Assembly: GCF_011059145.1 (NCBI RefSeq) | Contig: NZ_JAALLT010000004.1 | Span: 62,001 to 126,000, forward strand | Reading direction: 5' to 3' | Length of the DNA stretch: 64,000 nucleotides | From: Halalkalibaculum roseum | GTDB lineage: Bacteria > Bacteroidota > Rhodothermia > Balneolales > Balneolaceae | In this document: in pieces, positions 62,261 through 64,000 of the stretch | Position numbering within the stretch: the first letter of the stretch is position 1 | How the letters are laid out: each line of letters starts with the position of its first letter | The notes under the pieces: generated by a model | Told to the model about the DNA's origin: nothing | Database searches by the model: none | What the model saw: only the letters and a program-made list of their open reading frames with translations | Made by a program: the position numbers and the translations under genes

Positions 62261-62764
62261 TTATTCACCGCCACCTGAAGCTGAATCAGCTGACATCTGT
62301 TGGAAGCGTTGCATCATCTGCGGATCAGATTGAACAGCCTGCGCAATTTGCTGAAAGCGCTGAGGCGTAAGACCGTTATCCTGTATGGCTGACATCTGTT
62401 CTTGATTTACTTGCTGCTGCATTTTCTGAAGCTCTGGCTGCATCTCCTTGATAACAGCTTGCTCTTCGTCAGTAACTTCAACCTTTTGAGCCATCTGCGG
62501 GTTTTGCTGACTCATCATGATCTGCTGAAAGCGCTGGAAGGTCATATCTTCTTCCTGCACCATCTGCTGCACTTCGCTTTGAAAACCCTGCTGAATGCTT
62601 TGTAATTCCTGTGCGGTATCTACAAACATCTGTAGTTCCTCATCAGAGACACTGTCGGCCTGGGCATTTTGCATCTGTTGCATTTGCTGACCTTGCGCAA
62701 AAGCGGAACCGGCCATCAGTATCATTCCTAATACAAAAGGAACTGTTTTCTTGAAAAAATTCAT
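62261..62764 (-). CDS. DUF4168 secreted protein, Gln/Met-rich
   Basis: The 167-residue protein has a signal peptide (cleavage near AFAQ) and two similar helical halves, each with the DUF4168 pattern: ELQMFVDTAQELQSI ... MTFQRFQQIM, and VTDEEQAVIKEMQPEL ... LTPQRFQQIAQAV. It is rich in Gln and Met. Found in many marine bacteria; function unknown. It is divergent from the yceI-like gene with 379 bp between. Confidence 0.9.
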   Translation of the reverse strand: MNFFKKTVPFVLGMILMAGSAFAQGQQMQQMQNAQADSVSDEELQMFVDTAQELQSIQQGFQSEVQQMVQEEDMTFQRFQQIMMSQQNPQMAQKVEVTDEEQAVIKEMQPELQKMQQQVNQEQMSAIQDNGLTPQRFQQIAQAVQSDPQMMQRFQQMSADSASGGGE

Positions 62765-63143
62765 TTTTTGGGATAGAGTTTTAGATTAATTTTGCCTGAG
62801 AATAAGTCTGATGAATATAAGCATTAATTGTTCCGATCTAAAATAACCAACCCGTCTCCACCTCCCCTCATAGGCTTATACTGCCATAATTCCCTTTTGA
62901 GCCGTCTTTACTGTGACTATTTAATAACTTTTAAACACCGGTTAAGGAAAAGCATATTCCTACCCATTCAAATTGCCAACCTCATTATGCTGAAATAGCC
63001 TTACTCCAATGAGATGCAGGCTAAATAAAAATTTAAAATTAATTTAACATTAAACGAAACGATTTATCCGATTTTAGCATTATAGCTGGTCAGTTTAGGG
63101 TTCAAAAACAAATAATCACTCTTAAATCTAAACAATTCGTATT
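62765..63143. promoter_or_regulatory. Gene-free divergent promoter region
   Basis: A 379-bp region between DUF4168 and YceI genes. The last 150 bp are very AT-rich. I see no ORF, hairpin or riboswitch that I can defend. Confidence 0.5.
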
Positions 63144-63773
63144 ATGAAAACCTTTAACTACAAACATTTTGGCTTATTAGCCGTGCTTTTCCTGGTTGTC
63201 AGTGCATTTACCAACGCACCTGTGGAAGAGAAGTTAAATGCCACGGAATGGAAAATTGACCAAGCCCACAGCAACCTGAATTTTGAAGTTACCCACTTCT
63301 TCACCCCGGTTAACGGAAAGTTCCACGACTATACCTCAGAAATTTACTTTAGTCCGGATAACCTGGAGGAGAGCAGCATCAATGTAGAAGTAATGGTAAA
63401 CAGCATTGATACCAACAATGAAAAAAGAGACGGACATCTTCAGTCCGACGATTTCTTCAATGCTGAGCAGTATCCAAAGATGACTTTCTCCAGCAACAAG
63501 ATCACCAGCGAAGGTGACAACCAATTTGTTGCCCATGGGAAATTGACCATCAAGGACGTCACAAAAGAAGTTCAGCTTCCGTTTACACTTCTGGGTGTTC
63601 AGGATCATCCCATGAAAGAGAACACCAAAGTTGCCGGTATCAAAGGTAACCTTACCATAGATCGTACCGATTATGACGTAGGTGTCGGCGACTGGGCTGC
63701 AACTGCTGTAGTAGGTGATGAGGTGAGCATTGACTTTGCTCTTGAATTGAATACTCCGTCAGAAAACAGCTAA
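63144..63773 (+). CDS. YceI-family periplasmic protein
   Basis: The 209-residue protein has a signal peptide (ends AFTNA) and a lipocalin-like YceI domain: WKIDQAHSNLNFEVTHFFTPVNGKF, VNSIDTNNEKRDGHLQSDDFFNAEQYPKMTF, and the closing IDRTDYDVGVGDWAAT. YceI proteins bind long isoprenoid or lipid molecules such as polyisoprenoids. The ligand here is inferred from family only. A strong terminator follows. Confidence 0.95.
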   Translation: MKTFNYKHFGLLAVLFLVVSAFTNAPVEEKLNATEWKIDQAHSNLNFEVTHFFTPVNGKFHDYTSEIYFSPDNLEESSINVEVMVNSIDTNNEKRDGHLQSDDFFNAEQYPKMTFSSNKITSEGDNQFVAHGKLTIKDVTKEVQLPFTLLGVQDHPMKENTKVAGIKGNLTIDRTDYDVGVGDWAATAVVGDEVSIDFALELNTPSENS

Positions 63774-63798
63774 GGTTCAAATTACTTCAAGTAAATCC

Positions 63799-63832
63799 AA
63801 GCCCGGTTTCTATTCAGAGGCCGGGCTTTTTT
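63799..63832 (+). terminator. Terminator of the YceI gene
   Basis: Stem AAGCCCGG (63799-63806) / CCGGGCTT (63821-63828) followed by six T on the plus strand. It overlaps the stop codon of the convergent CsaA gene by two bases. Confidence 0.9.
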
Positions 63833-64000
63833 ATGCTATCCTGGATCCATTCTTAACCCTCCGTTCGGGTGTCAGAAGCACCGTTCCGGATTCTTCATTC
63901 AGCACTCCCAAGACCAGCACTTCAGATTTCAACCCGGCAATTCTTTTTGGCGGAAAATTAACTACTGCGACAACCTGCACGCCTAGCAGTTCAGCCGGTT
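63831..64000 (-). CDS. CsaA-like tRNA-binding chaperone, N-terminus missing
   Basis: The reverse frame from the window edge reads 56 codons to a TAA at 63831. The segment LLGVQVVAVVNFPPKRIAG followed by SEVLVLGVLNEE and a closing PERRVKNGSRIA is the C-terminal half of CsaA, a small tRNA-binding-domain protein (OB fold) proposed to act as a secretion-related chaperone. The first half lies outside the window. Confidence 0.85.
   Translation of the reverse strand, partial: PAELLGVQVVAVVNFPPKRIAGLKSEVLVLGVLNEESGTVLLTPERRVKNGSRIA

Overview
The window reads as a chromosomal segment of a Gram-negative bacterium of the Bacteroidota/Balneolota type (Balneola, Gracilimonas or Rhodohalobacter-like; inference). 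Support comes from a proline-rich energy-transducing TonB, a SusC-style TonB-dependent receptor with a carboxypeptidase-like N-terminus, many lipoproteins, DUF2911, DUF4168, CHRD and collagen-like lipoproteins, a NagB-LmbE fusion, stand-alone MnmD, and few Shine-Dalgarno sequences. I see no rRNA, tRNA, CRISPR array or prophage. The protein-coding content is mostly core or house-keeping.

Layout. 1-4.5 kb: membrane protein fragment, TonB, YbaK-like deacylase, aldo/keto reductase, lipoprotein MsrA. 4.7-7.7 kb: an Omp85-like barrel coupled to a lipoprotein with kinase-like motifs. 7.8-11.4 kb: amidohydrolase, DUF2911, EamA transporter, small barrel. 11.5-14.1 kb: a TonB-dependent receptor under a TPP riboswitch. 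14.2-20 kb: M28-PDZ peptidase, TPR lipoprotein, M14 peptidase, NTF2-like lipoprotein. 20.2-24.1 kb: PolX, a CotH-like secreted kinase-fold protein, and the first REP-associated tyrosine transposase (RAYT1) bracketed by its own palindromes. 24.2-28.6 kb: a CHRD protein and a tightly coupled three-gene set (asparagine-synthetase-like, radical SAM, FAD oxidoreductase). 28.6-35.9 kb: metF, a TPR sensor kinase, metH. 35.9-38.7 kb: RAYT2 with a different palindrome family and a dispersed copy. 37.4-44.7 kb: serine hydrolase, sodium:solute symporter, AnmK, NagB-LmbE, which looks like amino-sugar or murein recycling. 44.7-53.5 kb: RdgB, PfkB kinase, subtilase, Nudix, DAO-type oxidase, M20 amidohydrolase, a beta-solenoid membrane protein coupled to MnmD. 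53.7-62 kb: SF1 helicase, creatininase, GntR regulator, MutS, YihY, 3-methyladenine glycosylase. 62.2-64 kb: DUF4168, YceI, and the end of CsaA.

The most unusual content lies between genes. First, two RAYT genes each sit between palindromes of a different sequence family, and at least two further palindrome families occur with no transposase in the window. Second, at least nine intergenic stretches are built from degenerate 7- or 8-bp words in tandem. The words differ from site to site but the period stays the same. Several of these arrays touch or contain the stop codon of the neighbouring gene, and some share 12-mers with arrays tens of kilobases away.
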